Part shown: positions 22,444 to 30,487 of the stretch, one piece after another
How positions within the stretch are numbered: the first letter of the stretch is position 1
Layout: each line of letters begins with the position of its first letter
Position numbers and translations under genes: made by a program
Notes under the pieces: model-generated
What the model saw: only the letters and a program-made list of their open reading frames with translations
The model's database searches: none
Told to the model about the DNA's origin: nothing
Virus record (IMG/VR): IMGVR_UViG_3300032242_000972
Location: 1 to 34,419 of that record
DNA: 34,419 nt
Reading direction: 5' to 3' (one strand)
Source of the DNA: a virus

Positions 22444-23624
22444 AAATCAGCGTGAACGTGTCAACGCCAATCCCATCATCAGTGCGAGCGCGCCAACTGG
22501 AAGCCATGTTTGACGTGCCACGGGCCGAGATGAGCGCGCTGGCATGGGAAGGCGACATGCCTATCGAGCAGCGGGAATGGAACGTTGGCCTGATTGTTGG
22601 CCCCAGCGGTTCAGGGAAAACCACCATCGCTCGGGACGTGTTCGGAGATTTCGCTCAACCCGAATGGCACAGCCTCAGCGTCGTGGATGATTTCCCTACC
22701 AACGCCAGCATGGAAGACATCGCCGCCATCTGTCAGGCCGTTGGCTTCAACACCATTCCGGCTTGGTTGCGACCATACGACGTGCTATCCACCGGCGAAA
22801 AGTTTCGCGTGGACATGGCTCGACTGCTGCTGGAAGCATCCGATGTCACGGTCATGGATGAGTTCACCAGCACCGTGGACCGGCAGGTAGCCAAGATTGG
22901 CAGCCACGCCGTCCAGAAATACGCCCGCAAACATGGCAAACAGTTCGTGGCGGTCACCTGCCATTACGACGTGCTGGACTGGTTACAACCAGACTGGGTG
23001 CTGGAACCAGCAACCATGACGTTCACGTGGAGGTCGGTTCAACCCCGACCACTCGTCAACACCACTATCCAGCCTGTTCCTTACTCCGCATGGAGGCTGT
23101 TCGCTCCATTCCACTATCTGACCAGCGACCTTAACCGCACCGCCCGATGCTGGTGCCTATTCGTTGACGACCAACCCGCAGCATTCGCTGGCGTCCTACG
23201 CCGACCGCACCCCAAAGCCAAAGACATCATGGGCGTGTCCCGTCTTGTAACGCTGCCAGACTGGCAAGGCCTCGGCTTAGCCTTCCATCTGGCCGACAAC
23301 ATTGGCGGCGTGTACAAAGCCATCGGTGAAAGGCTACGAACCTATCCGGCTCATCCAGCCTTGATCCACGGTTTTGATCGGTCACGCATGTGGCGACTGG
23401 CACAGAAACCAGCCTACGGTTCAGGCAACAGCAGCAAGACAGGCCCAAACGCCACCATTGGCAGCCGCAGCCGAGCATCCGGCGCCAACATTACCGGCGA
23501 TATGGGATTACGTCAGGCAAAAACATGGGCACACGGCAGCCGCCCCTGCGCCGTGTTCGAGTATGCCGGACCAGCACACGCCGACCACAAGGAAGCCGCC
23601 GACCTTTTCGGGTTCTGGAAATGA
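22440..23624 (+). CDS. ABC-type ATPase fused to a GNAT acetyltransferase-like domain (COG2401-like)
   Basis: 394 residues. The N-terminal ATPase has Walker A GPSGSGKT (54-61), signature-like LSTGE (116-120), Walker B VTVMDE (136-141) and an H-loop H175 in CHYDVLDW. There are no membrane spans, so it is not a transporter. Residues about 205-394 form a GNAT-like domain: SRLVTLPDWQGLGLAFHLAD has Q276-G-L-G279-L-A281, fitting the Q/RxxGxG/A acyl-CoA loop. The ABC+acetyltransferase arrangement is known from COG2401 and resembles the GNAT fold of phage Mu Mom, which modifies adenine. A nucleic-acid modification role here is inference. Confidence 0.85.
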   Translation: MKISVNVSTPIPSSVRARQLEAMFDVPRAEMSALAWEGDMPIEQREWNVGLIVGPSGSGKTTIARDVFGDFAQPEWHSLSVVDDFPTNASMEDIAAICQAVGFNTIPAWLRPYDVLSTGEKFRVDMARLLLEASDVTVMDEFTSTVDRQVAKIGSHAVQKYARKHGKQFVAVTCHYDVLDWLQPDWVLEPATMTFTWRSVQPRPLVNTTIQPVPYSAWRLFAPFHYLTSDLNRTARCWCLFVDDQPAAFAGVLRRPHPKAKDIMGVSRLVTLPDWQGLGLAFHLADNIGGVYKAIGERLRTYPAHPALIHGFDRSRMWRLAQKPAYGSGNSSKTGPNATIGSRSRASGANITGDMGLRQAKTWAHGSRPCAVFEYAGPAHADHKEAADLFGFWK

Positions 23625-23989
23625 CACCCGAAACACGTTCAACCTCAATGTGGACCGACATTGCGCTCATAGACGTGGAAGAAGCAATCCTCCACCTACG
23701 GTTCCGCCTGTTACGTCACGCCGACGCTGCCAACCGTCTCACCACACAACCCGGCTACCTGTCACGCATCAACCGGATCACTCAAGAAATCCTTGAACTC
23801 TCCAACGACATCATCCAATGGCAAAACCTGCTGCGCGCTACGACACTAACCGAAACCGAATATCCACCAGACGCGCCCGCAACCCATACAACTCCTGAAC
23901 CGCCAACAACCCCGACCGACCCGACACATGACCATACGCCGCTGGGTCGGACAGCAAATCCTCCCTACGAAACCACCCCACATACGTAA
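23621..23989 (+). CDS. Hypothetical helical protein with Thr/Pro-rich tail
   Basis: 122 residues, ATGA-coupled to the ABC/GNAT gene. The first about 75 residues are helical (IALIDVEEAILHLRFRLLRH, ITQEILELSNDIIQWQNLL). The remainder is Thr/Pro-rich and low-complexity. The last 152 bases lie opposite the 3' part of the ASCH-domain gene, so the tail's composition is probably shaped by that antisense gene. Not recognised; context suggests a partner of the ABC/GNAT protein. Confidence 0.5.
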   Translation: MTPETRSTSMWTDIALIDVEEAILHLRFRLLRHADAANRLTTQPGYLSRINRITQEILELSNDIIQWQNLLRATTLTETEYPPDAPATHTTPEPPTTPTDPTHDHTPLGRTANPPYETTPHT

Positions 23990-24146
23990 CCGTGGCAAAC
24001 GCAAACGGCGGCAAATCGTAACGACACCGCAACGCCACCCGCTCACCTACCACCGGCAACCGAGACGACGGACGACGCACCGTCCGACACTTCACACCAG
24101 CCAAAATCGGCTCCACATACCGCCCCTGAAACCCCAAAACCGCCAC
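23838..24146 (-). CDS. ASCH-domain protein on the opposite strand
   Basis: 102 residues from GTG 24146 (GTG 24173 and TTG 24185 are in-frame alternatives; none has a strong ribosome-binding site). AVLGFQGRYVEPILAGVKCR then TVRRP, VVGERVALRCRYDLPPFAFA and TVTYVGWF reproduce the ASCH pattern, including the GxKxxTxR element (K-C-R-T) that holds catalytic Lys/Thr in the YqfB N4-acetylcytidine hydrolase. ASCH domains bind or process RNA and modified nucleosides. It is the only leftward gene outside the lysogeny block and overlaps the + strand gene tail-to-tail by 152 bases. Expression has not been shown. Confidence 0.7.
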   Translation of the reverse strand: MAVLGFQGRYVEPILAGVKCRTVRRPSSRLPVVGERVALRCRYDLPPFAFATVTYVGWFRREDLLSDPAAYGHVSGRSGLLAVQELYGLRARLVDIRFRLVS

Positions 24147-24177
24147 GCCCAGCAGTACACCACGACGGGACACCCCA

Positions 24178-24633
24178 ATGACCAAGACACAACGAGCCGC
24201 CGAAGCAATCGAGAACGAGCGCCGCGTAGTCGAATTACGCCTAGTCGGACTCACGTTCGACCGCATCGCTGAACAGATCGGCTACACCGATGGCTCAGCG
24301 GCCTACAAGGCCTACCAACGAGCCATTGCCCGCACGGTCACCCAACCGGCTGAGGAATTGCGTGACGTGGAACTCGCTCGGCTGGATTCGCTGTGGCGAG
24401 TGAATTACCGAAACGCCATGACCGGTGATGCCAAAGCCACCTTGGTTTGCCTGCGAATCAGTGAACGACGAGCGCGACTGCTCGGCATGGACGCCCCCAT
24501 CAAGACGGAGATGGAACTTACGGCGTATCAAGGCGGGACGGACATAGATCGGGAGGTGGAGCGCCTTGCAGCACTCCTCAACGAGTCTGCTGGCGGCAGC
24601 AAGGCTGCTGTGGCTGCAACAAGCCCGGCCTGA
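24178..24633 (+). CDS. terS: Terminase small subunit candidate
   Basis: 151 residues. An N-terminal HTH (about 1-45; RVVELRLVGLTFDRIAEQIG, YTDGSAAYKAYQRAI) is followed by a helical region (LARLDSLWRVNYRNAMTGD, ATLVCLRISERRARLLGMD) and a C-terminal tail. This pattern is typical of actinophage small terminases that recognise packaging sites. It overlaps the large-subunit gene by 68 bases. Could also be a plain HTH protein, but the adjacent large terminase makes the call likely. Confidence 0.8.
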   Translation: MTKTQRAAEAIENERRVVELRLVGLTFDRIAEQIGYTDGSAAYKAYQRAIARTVTQPAEELRDVELARLDSLWRVNYRNAMTGDAKATLVCLRISERRARLLGMDAPIKTEMELTAYQGGTDIDREVERLAALLNESAGGSKAAVAATSPA

Positions 24634-25891
24634 GCAAATACCTGACGACACCGCCGACTGGGACGTGTACATCGCTCGCTCTGGACGTGGTTGGGGTAAG
24701 ACGCGATCTGGTGCCGAATGGCTCGCTTATCAAGCGGTACGCGAACCCGGAACCCGTTGGGCGGTCGTCGCTGCCACGTTCGCCGATGCTCGCGACACCT
24801 GCGTGGAAGGCGAATCAGGACTGCAAACCATCCTGAACCGCTACCGGATGATCCGCCGATGGAATCGAAGCATCGGCGAGATTGACCTCCGCAACGGTTC
24901 CAAAATCAAACTGTTCTCCAGCGAAGAACCAGACCGGCTTCGTGGACCACAGCATCACGGCGCATGGTGTGACGAATTAGCGGCATGGAAATACCGAGAC
25001 ACCGACACATGGGACAACCTCCAATTTGGTTTACGTCTCGGCGATAACCCGCGCGTGTTCGTCACCACCACACCACGACCCAAACGGCTGCTCAAGTCGT
25101 TGTTCAAGGACCCGCGCGCCATCGTCGTCAGCGGTTCCACCATGGACAACGCTGCCAACCTTGCACCATCACAGGTGGCCCGCCTTGTCGCCAAATATGA
25201 CGGCACACGATTAGGTCGCCAAGAACTGCTCGGTGAACTGTTGGAGGACACACCGGGCGCTCTATGGACCATGAGCAACCTTGACGACCACCGCGTGGAC
25301 ACAGCACCAGCACTGGTACGGATCGTGGTCGCCGTCGATCCGGCAATCACCGCCAACGATGACTCGGATGAGACCGGCATCATCGTCGCTGGACGAGACG
25401 CGCTCGGCAACGGGTACGTCCTCGCCGACCATTCCGGTCGTTACACACCGGACGGATGGGCGCGTGCCGTATGGGATGCCTACGAGCAGCACAAGGCGGA
25501 TGCCGTCGTCGTGGAGGTCAACCAAGGCGGCGACATGGTGACGCACACGCTCCGATCCGTGAACAACAGCGGCAGCATCCGCACCGTCCACGCCTCACGC
25601 GGCAAACGATTACGCGCCGAACCAATCAGCGCCATGTACGAGCAAGGCCGCATCCATCACGTGGGAACCATTGGTGCCCTTGAGGATCAGATGACCACAT
25701 GGACACCGGACGACCCCAAATCGCCTGACCGTTTGGATGCTCTGGTGTGGGCCATGACCGACCTCATGGATTCCGGTGGCACCGACGCATTCATCCGCGC
25801 CATAGCGACCACATGCGCCTGCGGTTGGCCCAACCTGCCATCCGCCTATGTGTGTACACGATGCGGGCAACCGTTGGGAGGTGCCGCATGA
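24566..25891 (+). CDS. terL: Terminase large subunit with C-terminal zinc ribbon
   Basis: 441 residues from TTG 24566, which has GGGAGGTGGAG just upstream. Walker A G40-RGWGKT46, Walker B with D136/E137 (AWCDEL), coupling motif VTTTPRP (167-172). Nuclease domain acids D258 (VVAVDPAI), E317 (VVVEVNQ) and D391 (DRLDALVWA). The motor packages DNA into the prohead and cuts it. The C-terminus carries an extra Cys4 ribbon (C417, C419, C430, C433; CACGW and CTRCGQPL) beyond the core. The start overlaps the small subunit by 68 bases, an unusually long overlap. Confidence 0.93.
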   Translation: MQHSSTSLLAAARLLWLQQARPEQIPDDTADWDVYIARSGRGWGKTRSGAEWLAYQAVREPGTRWAVVAATFADARDTCVEGESGLQTILNRYRMIRRWNRSIGEIDLRNGSKIKLFSSEEPDRLRGPQHHGAWCDELAAWKYRDTDTWDNLQFGLRLGDNPRVFVTTTPRPKRLLKSLFKDPRAIVVSGSTMDNAANLAPSQVARLVAKYDGTRLGRQELLGELLEDTPGALWTMSNLDDHRVDTAPALVRIVVAVDPAITANDDSDETGIIVAGRDALGNGYVLADHSGRYTPDGWARAVWDAYEQHKADAVVVEVNQGGDMVTHTLRSVNNSGSIRTVHASRGKRLRAEPISAMYEQGRIHHVGTIGALEDQMTTWTPDDPKSPDRLDALVWAMTDLMDSGGTDAFIRAIATTCACGWPNLPSAYVCTRCGQPLGGAA

Positions 25892-25956
25892 GGAAAACCG
25901 AATACGTGCTGTGGATTCTCCTGTTAACCGCCGCTGTCCTGTTTCTGACTCAATGA
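25888..25956 (+). CDS. 22-residue membrane peptide between terminase and portal
   Basis: ATGA-coupled to the terminase; a GGGAGG lies upstream. One hydrophobic span (YVLWILLLTAAVLFLTQ) preceded by MRKTE, a typical single-pass arrangement. Its stop lies about 12 bases before the portal start, near the portal's ribosome-binding site. Function unknown. Confidence 0.45.
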   Translation: MRKTEYVLWILLLTAAVLFLTQ

Positions 25957-25968
25957 AAGGTGGTGCCT

Positions 25969-27984
25969 GTGCCGTACTGGCAGATCGTAGATAAGTCTCT
26001 CGGCGCGCTACCGCCCGGAACCGTCACACAAACCGAACAGCAAGTCCGCGACCAATCACCACAACTGCTGGCCGGACAAACCGTAGCGTTGGAGCGAGAC
26101 GGCAACGATGCTGTCGTACCGTTCGCACCCGGCACGCCACTGTTCCCCGCCATCATCAACCCGCAAACGCGAGATGGTGGCAGCGACCCGCGCCGTTACG
26201 AGTTCCCGGTCGCATGGAACCTACAGGTCACCGAACAGCGTGCCGTCCCGTTCAGCGTCCTACGGCAGGTCGCCGACCAATGCGACCTTGTACGGCGTTG
26301 CATTGAGGTGGTGAAGTCTCAGGTCACCGGTTTGGAATGGGACATCTCTCTCGCTCCATCAGCGATTGAACGTGTGATGGGGGAATCCGGTGGCACCGGG
26401 CACGCTGCTGCCGCAAAGGAAGCCCGCGACGCGCTGCTGCCTGACATTAGCCGCGCCGTCGACTTCTGGAAGATGCCCGACCCGGTAAACGGCCTCACAT
26501 TCGCCGACTGGATCGCCTGCCTATTGGAAGAAATGATCGTGCTGGATGCGGCAACGATCTACCCGTCACGCACCTACGGCGGCGACATTCAAGGCCTCCT
26601 CATTCTGGATGGGTCAACGATCCGTCCACTGTTAGACCAATACGGAAACCGGCCCACACCACCGCACCCCGCCTACCAGCAGGTGCTGTACGGATTCCCG
26701 CGCGGCGAATTCCATGCCATCCCAAATGTGGATGCCGATTTCCAAGCCGACGATTTGATCTACGCGCCACGTTCTCGCCGCGTCATGTCGCCATACGGAT
26801 ACAGCGCCGTGGAACGAGCATTACCTCTCGCCGACCTGTACATGAAACGTCAACAATGGATCAGGCAAGAGTTCACCGAAGGCGCCACACCGGAAACGTT
26901 CGTGGTCACGGACGCCCAATTCGGCAACAACCCGGAACTGTTGCGCTCATATGAAGCCATCCTCAATGACCGGCTGTCCGGCAACATGGATGTCCGAAAG
27001 CGGATGCACCTGCTACCGGCAGGTATGCAACCCATCCAAATGTCGGGATGGGACTCCAAGTTCAAGACTGAACTGGACGAGTTGTTGGTCAAGGATTTGT
27101 GCGCTCACTTTGGTGTGCTGCCGTCACAGATTGGGCACACGCCACGCTCCGGTCTCGGCGGCAAAGGCCATCAAGAAGGCGAACAAATCAGCGCCGACTC
27201 GTTGGGCATCAAGCCAACATTGTCGTGGCTCAGCGACCTGCTCAATTCCATCTCGTACCGGTTCCTTGGGATGAGCAAGGATTTGGCGTTCGTGTTCAAC
27301 GATGGCTCGACACGGGATGAAACAGCGCAGGCGAACCGCCGCCAAGTTGAACTGTTCTCCGGTCAGGCAACGCTGAACGAGTTACGTGCCGAACAGGGCC
27401 GACCGCTGTACACGTTCCCCGAGGCTGACCAGCCGTTGATCGTGGCTGGCTCCACGGTGTCCCCAATCGCCACTGTCTCGGAGGCAACGGTGTCAGACAT
27501 TGCCGCCACAGACGCACAGGGCAACGCTAACGGGTCACCGGCACCCGTTGCAGGTCAAGACACACCCGACATGGATGTCACGCCTCAGATGGCGCAGAAC
27601 GCTCCGATGGTTGGCTGTGACTGCTGTCCAGACTGCGGCCCCAACTGTGACGGGACGTGCTGTGACAAATGCCAGAGCAACAGCAAAGCCGCCGACGCTG
27701 AACTCGCCGCGTTCGCACGATTCGCCCGCAAACGTGACAACCTGACGCGCCCATTCCAATTCCAACACCAACCCGCCGAATACGCCGACCTACTCAACGA
27801 CCTCGGACGAATCAGCGGCAAAGGCGCAGCAGACGCAGCCATCATGCTCAAAGCAGGTGGTCGCCGGGGGCGAGACAGCGCCCCGGTCTTGGCCGGGGAG
27901 AAACAAGGAAGCCGAACTGCTGAACGTGTACACACGCCGAATCCACGATTCACGTGGCACGCTCCCGTCACGGCGACTGGCTGA
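25969..27984 (+). CDS. Portal protein
   Basis: 671 residues from GTG 25969, with AAAGGTGG five bases upstream; an in-frame GTG at 25960 sits inside that site. Portal-family features include WNLQVTEQRAVPFSVLRQVA, GLEWDISL, ILDGSTIRPLLDQYG and the late helical stretch WLSDLLNSISYRFLGMSKDL. The C-terminus is Cys-rich (about 545-570; CDCCPDCGPNCDGTCCDKC), then continues through the start of the MuF gene. The portal forms the dodecameric head vertex for DNA passage. The 128-base overlap with MuF in another frame is unusual. Confidence 0.9.
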   Translation: MPYWQIVDKSLGALPPGTVTQTEQQVRDQSPQLLAGQTVALERDGNDAVVPFAPGTPLFPAIINPQTRDGGSDPRRYEFPVAWNLQVTEQRAVPFSVLRQVADQCDLVRRCIEVVKSQVTGLEWDISLAPSAIERVMGESGGTGHAAAAKEARDALLPDISRAVDFWKMPDPVNGLTFADWIACLLEEMIVLDAATIYPSRTYGGDIQGLLILDGSTIRPLLDQYGNRPTPPHPAYQQVLYGFPRGEFHAIPNVDADFQADDLIYAPRSRRVMSPYGYSAVERALPLADLYMKRQQWIRQEFTEGATPETFVVTDAQFGNNPELLRSYEAILNDRLSGNMDVRKRMHLLPAGMQPIQMSGWDSKFKTELDELLVKDLCAHFGVLPSQIGHTPRSGLGGKGHQEGEQISADSLGIKPTLSWLSDLLNSISYRFLGMSKDLAFVFNDGSTRDETAQANRRQVELFSGQATLNELRAEQGRPLYTFPEADQPLIVAGSTVSPIATVSEATVSDIAATDAQGNANGSPAPVAGQDTPDMDVTPQMAQNAPMVGCDCCPDCGPNCDGTCCDKCQSNSKAADAELAAFARFARKRDNLTRPFQFQHQPAEYADLLNDLGRISGKGAADAAIMLKAGGRRGRDSAPVLAGEKQGSRTAERVHTPNPRFTWHAPVTATG

Positions 27985-29101
27985 ACAAGCCATCCGCCAA
28001 CAGCCTAAAAATCCGAACGCATGGATCACACGGCAACGCATCACAGTCCTCGGCACCAAAACCGTCAAAGCACTCCGCGACCTGTACACGGAAGCCGGAT
28101 GGCTTGGCACCGCATCCGCTCGCGCTCAACTGTCCGTCCGCAAAGCACCACGCACACCCAAACCGGACTGGGGCAATTGGACACCCGGCAATCCTGCCGC
28201 CGCCGCACGCGCACTCGGTGACGCATTAGACGGCAGCGGATTAAGCGACCTGCTGGATGAGGCCGGCATTTCCGTGAGCAGCATTAACGAGACACGGCTC
28301 GGAGAACTGGGACGAGTCATCTCCAACGCTTTGGATAACGGATGGGGCGTGGACGAAACCGCCGCCGCATTAGGTGACGTGCTGGACGATCCAAGTTGGG
28401 CCGAAACAATCGCGTGGACTGAAATGCGGCGCGCCACCACCGCCGCCTCGTTGGACACGTACACCGCCAACAGCGTCGAAAAGGTCGAATGGTCAACAGC
28501 GGACGGCAACGCCTGCCCAATCTGCACCGACAACGCCGACCAAGGCCCAGTGCCGATCACCGAAGGATTCACCAGCGGCGACGACGGTCCACCAGCACAT
28601 CCGAACTGTGGCTGCGTCATTATCCCGGTCATCGACTTCGCCAACAGCGCTGATTTTGAGGAGGACATTGTGCTGCACGCCAAAGCGGCAATGCCAACCG
28701 CTGATGACCAATCCGCAGCGCTTCAAATGTTGGCGCTCATGCCAGATGACCCCAACAAGCCCGGCCACCTGTTTAGCCCGTGGCCTGTCCGCGACGACGT
28801 AAACGCGGACTCCTATGTTCGCGCCGACCTATGGACGGCGTGCAAGCAAAAGCAGGTGCACATTGACAACCTATGTGCCTCAACGCATCACCTGTCCCGC
28901 GAAAACCTGCGCTGGCATATCGAACACGTTGGAGATGTCCGTCCAGATAAGGACGACAACGGCGACGTGCTGGCAGGGGCAGGGCCACAGGTCGTCAAGA
29001 CCCAAGGCGACCGCGTAATCGTTCAAGGGCACCACCGACTCGCAGCCGCGTGGCTCATGGGAATCCGTGACGCGCTCGTCTGGCAGATTAAGGAGAACTG
29101 A
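27857..29101 (+). CDS. MuF-like head protein with C-terminal ParB-fold domain
   Basis: 414 residues from GTG 27857, in a different frame from the portal and overlapping it by 128 bases. The N-terminal/middle MuF domain has EAELLNVYTRRIHDSRGTLP, a long helical region, then CPICTDNADQGPVP and AHPNCGCVIIPV (about 219-262). After this, residues about 285-414 contain KQVHIDNLCASTHHLSRENL and VIVQGHHRLAAAWLMGIRDA, the ParB/sulfiredoxin pattern with G-H-H-R. MuF proteins of temperate phages often carry variable C-terminal enzyme or toxin domains. This could be an internal virion effector; that role is inference. Confidence 0.8.
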   Translation: MVAGGETAPRSWPGRNKEAELLNVYTRRIHDSRGTLPSRRLAEQAIRQQPKNPNAWITRQRITVLGTKTVKALRDLYTEAGWLGTASARAQLSVRKAPRTPKPDWGNWTPGNPAAAARALGDALDGSGLSDLLDEAGISVSSINETRLGELGRVISNALDNGWGVDETAAALGDVLDDPSWAETIAWTEMRRATTAASLDTYTANSVEKVEWSTADGNACPICTDNADQGPVPITEGFTSGDDGPPAHPNCGCVIIPVIDFANSADFEEDIVLHAKAAMPTADDQSAALQMLALMPDDPNKPGHLFSPWPVRDDVNADSYVRADLWTACKQKQVHIDNLCASTHHLSRENLRWHIEHVGDVRPDKDDNGDVLAGAGPQVVKTQGDRVIVQGHHRLAAAWLMGIRDALVWQIKEN

Positions 29102-29367
29102 TGGCAGTCCAGTCTGGGCAGGCAACCGTCGCCACGGCAGCAAAGCCCATTGCCACCGGCAACAACTTCGCACACACACCCGCCACCGTCGTTATCGCCA
29201 ACGGTGCGGCAGTCATAGCGGTCGGCGGCGACGCCACCGTGACCACCACCACCGGGTTGCTCGTTGCAGCCAACACCACCGTCAGCATTCCGCTGCGCGC
29301 TGGTGAAGCGTTGTGGGCGATCAGCGCAACATCATCCACCGTCTCGTACATCGTCACAGGCAACTAG
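29101..29367 (+). CDS. Small beta-rich head protein
   Basis: 88 residues, 1-base overlap with MuF (TGATG). Ala/Thr/Val-rich beta pattern (FAHTPATVVIANGAAVIAVG, TTTTGLLVAANTTVSIPLRA, GEALWAISATSSTVSYIV), like small head decoration or fibre-type proteins placed before the protease. Not assignable to a named family. Confidence 0.55.
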   Translation: MAVQSGQATVATAAKPIATGNNFAHTPATVVIANGAAVIAVGGDATVTTTTGLLVAANTTVSIPLRAGEALWAISATSSTVSYIVTGN

Positions 29368-29375
29368 GAGACTCA

Positions 29376-30458
29376 ATGTCCACCACCAGCACTTTCGTCC
29401 CCTTTATCGGCAAGGGCGAGCGTCAGGAGGACGGGTCCGTCCTTGTACGCGGCATCGCCACCGACAGCACGCTCGACATCGACCAGCAAGTTTGCGATCC
29501 AGACTGGTTGGAGAAGGCAATGCCCGACTGGTTCAAGTGGGGCAACATCCGCGAACAGCACAGCAGCATTGCCGCTGGCGTCGCCACCGAATACGACAAC
29601 GTGGAAGGCAAACACGTCATTGCCGCCCGCATCGTTGATCCGAACAGCGCCAAGAAGGTCGAATCCGGCGTGCTGAAGGGATTCAGCATCGGCATCATGA
29701 ATCCGCGCGTGGTCAACGACAAGGCTGCTCCGGGTGGCCGCATCATTGACGGCCAAATCGTGGAGGTCAGCATCGTTGACCGCCCCGCCAATCCGGCGTG
29801 CCGTCTCGCTCTCGCCAAATCAGTTTCGCTGATGGAACCCGGCACCGACATTGCGCCTGCCGATATGGAAGGCGACATGGTGAAGATGGAGGTGCTGACC
29901 GAGGATGAGGAAACCGACCTCGCCAAGACTCCCGAATCGGACAATGACGCGCTCAACGCATTGCGGAAGCACATTGCACCCGGCACCGTTCTCACCGAAG
30001 AAGTGTTGGAGAAGGCGTTCAAGAAATCGCTCAAGAAGGCCCTCAAGAAGGCCGTAAAGGCTGAGGCTGCCAAGACCGCCGAAACCGTTGAGGTACCAAC
30101 GGAAGCCCCCGTTGAAACTCCGGTGGAAGCCCCCACAGATTCAACCGCTGAGACCGTCGCCAAGATGGCGAAACGTCTCAAGCGAATTGAAAAGACCCTG
30201 CGCTCGCTCACTAAGGCGTCCAAGCCAGTGGCCGATCTGGAAATGCAGGTGACCGCTCTCGCCGAGCAGATCACAGAGGTTTCCAAGTCAGCCGTACCCG
30301 GCCCGGCACGTGTGAGGCAGCAGGTTGTCGCCCCCGCAAATGACAATGCCGCGCGGGCAGCGGCACTCCGCAAGAAGGCCGCAGAAACCAGCGAGCGTGA
30401 ATTGGCAGAAGGCTACCGCCGACTGGCCGCCACGCTCGAAGCCGACGCGACCCTCTAA
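29376..30458 (+). CDS. Prohead protease fused to a scaffold-like region
   Basis: 360 residues; TAGGAG before the ATG overlaps the previous stop. The protease region (about 1-150) has NIREQHSS with H62, SGVLKGFSIGIMNP with S104, and GQIVEVSIVDRPANPAC, the usual His/Ser layout of HK97-type capsid maturation proteases. The rest is Lys/Glu/Ala-rich and helical (about 190-360), with KKSLKKALKKAVKAEAAK and a coiled coil (RLKRIEKTLRSLTKAS), typical of an internal scaffold that is digested as the head matures. It lies directly before the major capsid gene. Confidence 0.88.
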   Translation: MSTTSTFVPFIGKGERQEDGSVLVRGIATDSTLDIDQQVCDPDWLEKAMPDWFKWGNIREQHSSIAAGVATEYDNVEGKHVIAARIVDPNSAKKVESGVLKGFSIGIMNPRVVNDKAAPGGRIIDGQIVEVSIVDRPANPACRLALAKSVSLMEPGTDIAPADMEGDMVKMEVLTEDEETDLAKTPESDNDALNALRKHIAPGTVLTEEVLEKAFKKSLKKALKKAVKAEAAKTAETVEVPTEAPVETPVEAPTDSTAETVAKMAKRLKRIEKTLRSLTKASKPVADLEMQVTALAEQITEVSKSAVPGPARVRQQVVAPANDNAARAAALRKKAAETSERELAEGYRRLAATLEADATL

Positions 30459-30487
30459 CCACTCACACATTCGGAAGGAACACCATC

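Noticed and set aside
23928-24272. + strand ORF of 114 codons rich in Arg, Pro, His and Thr
   Set aside because: Antisense to the ASCH gene and overlapping the small terminase; composition is typical of a shadow frame.
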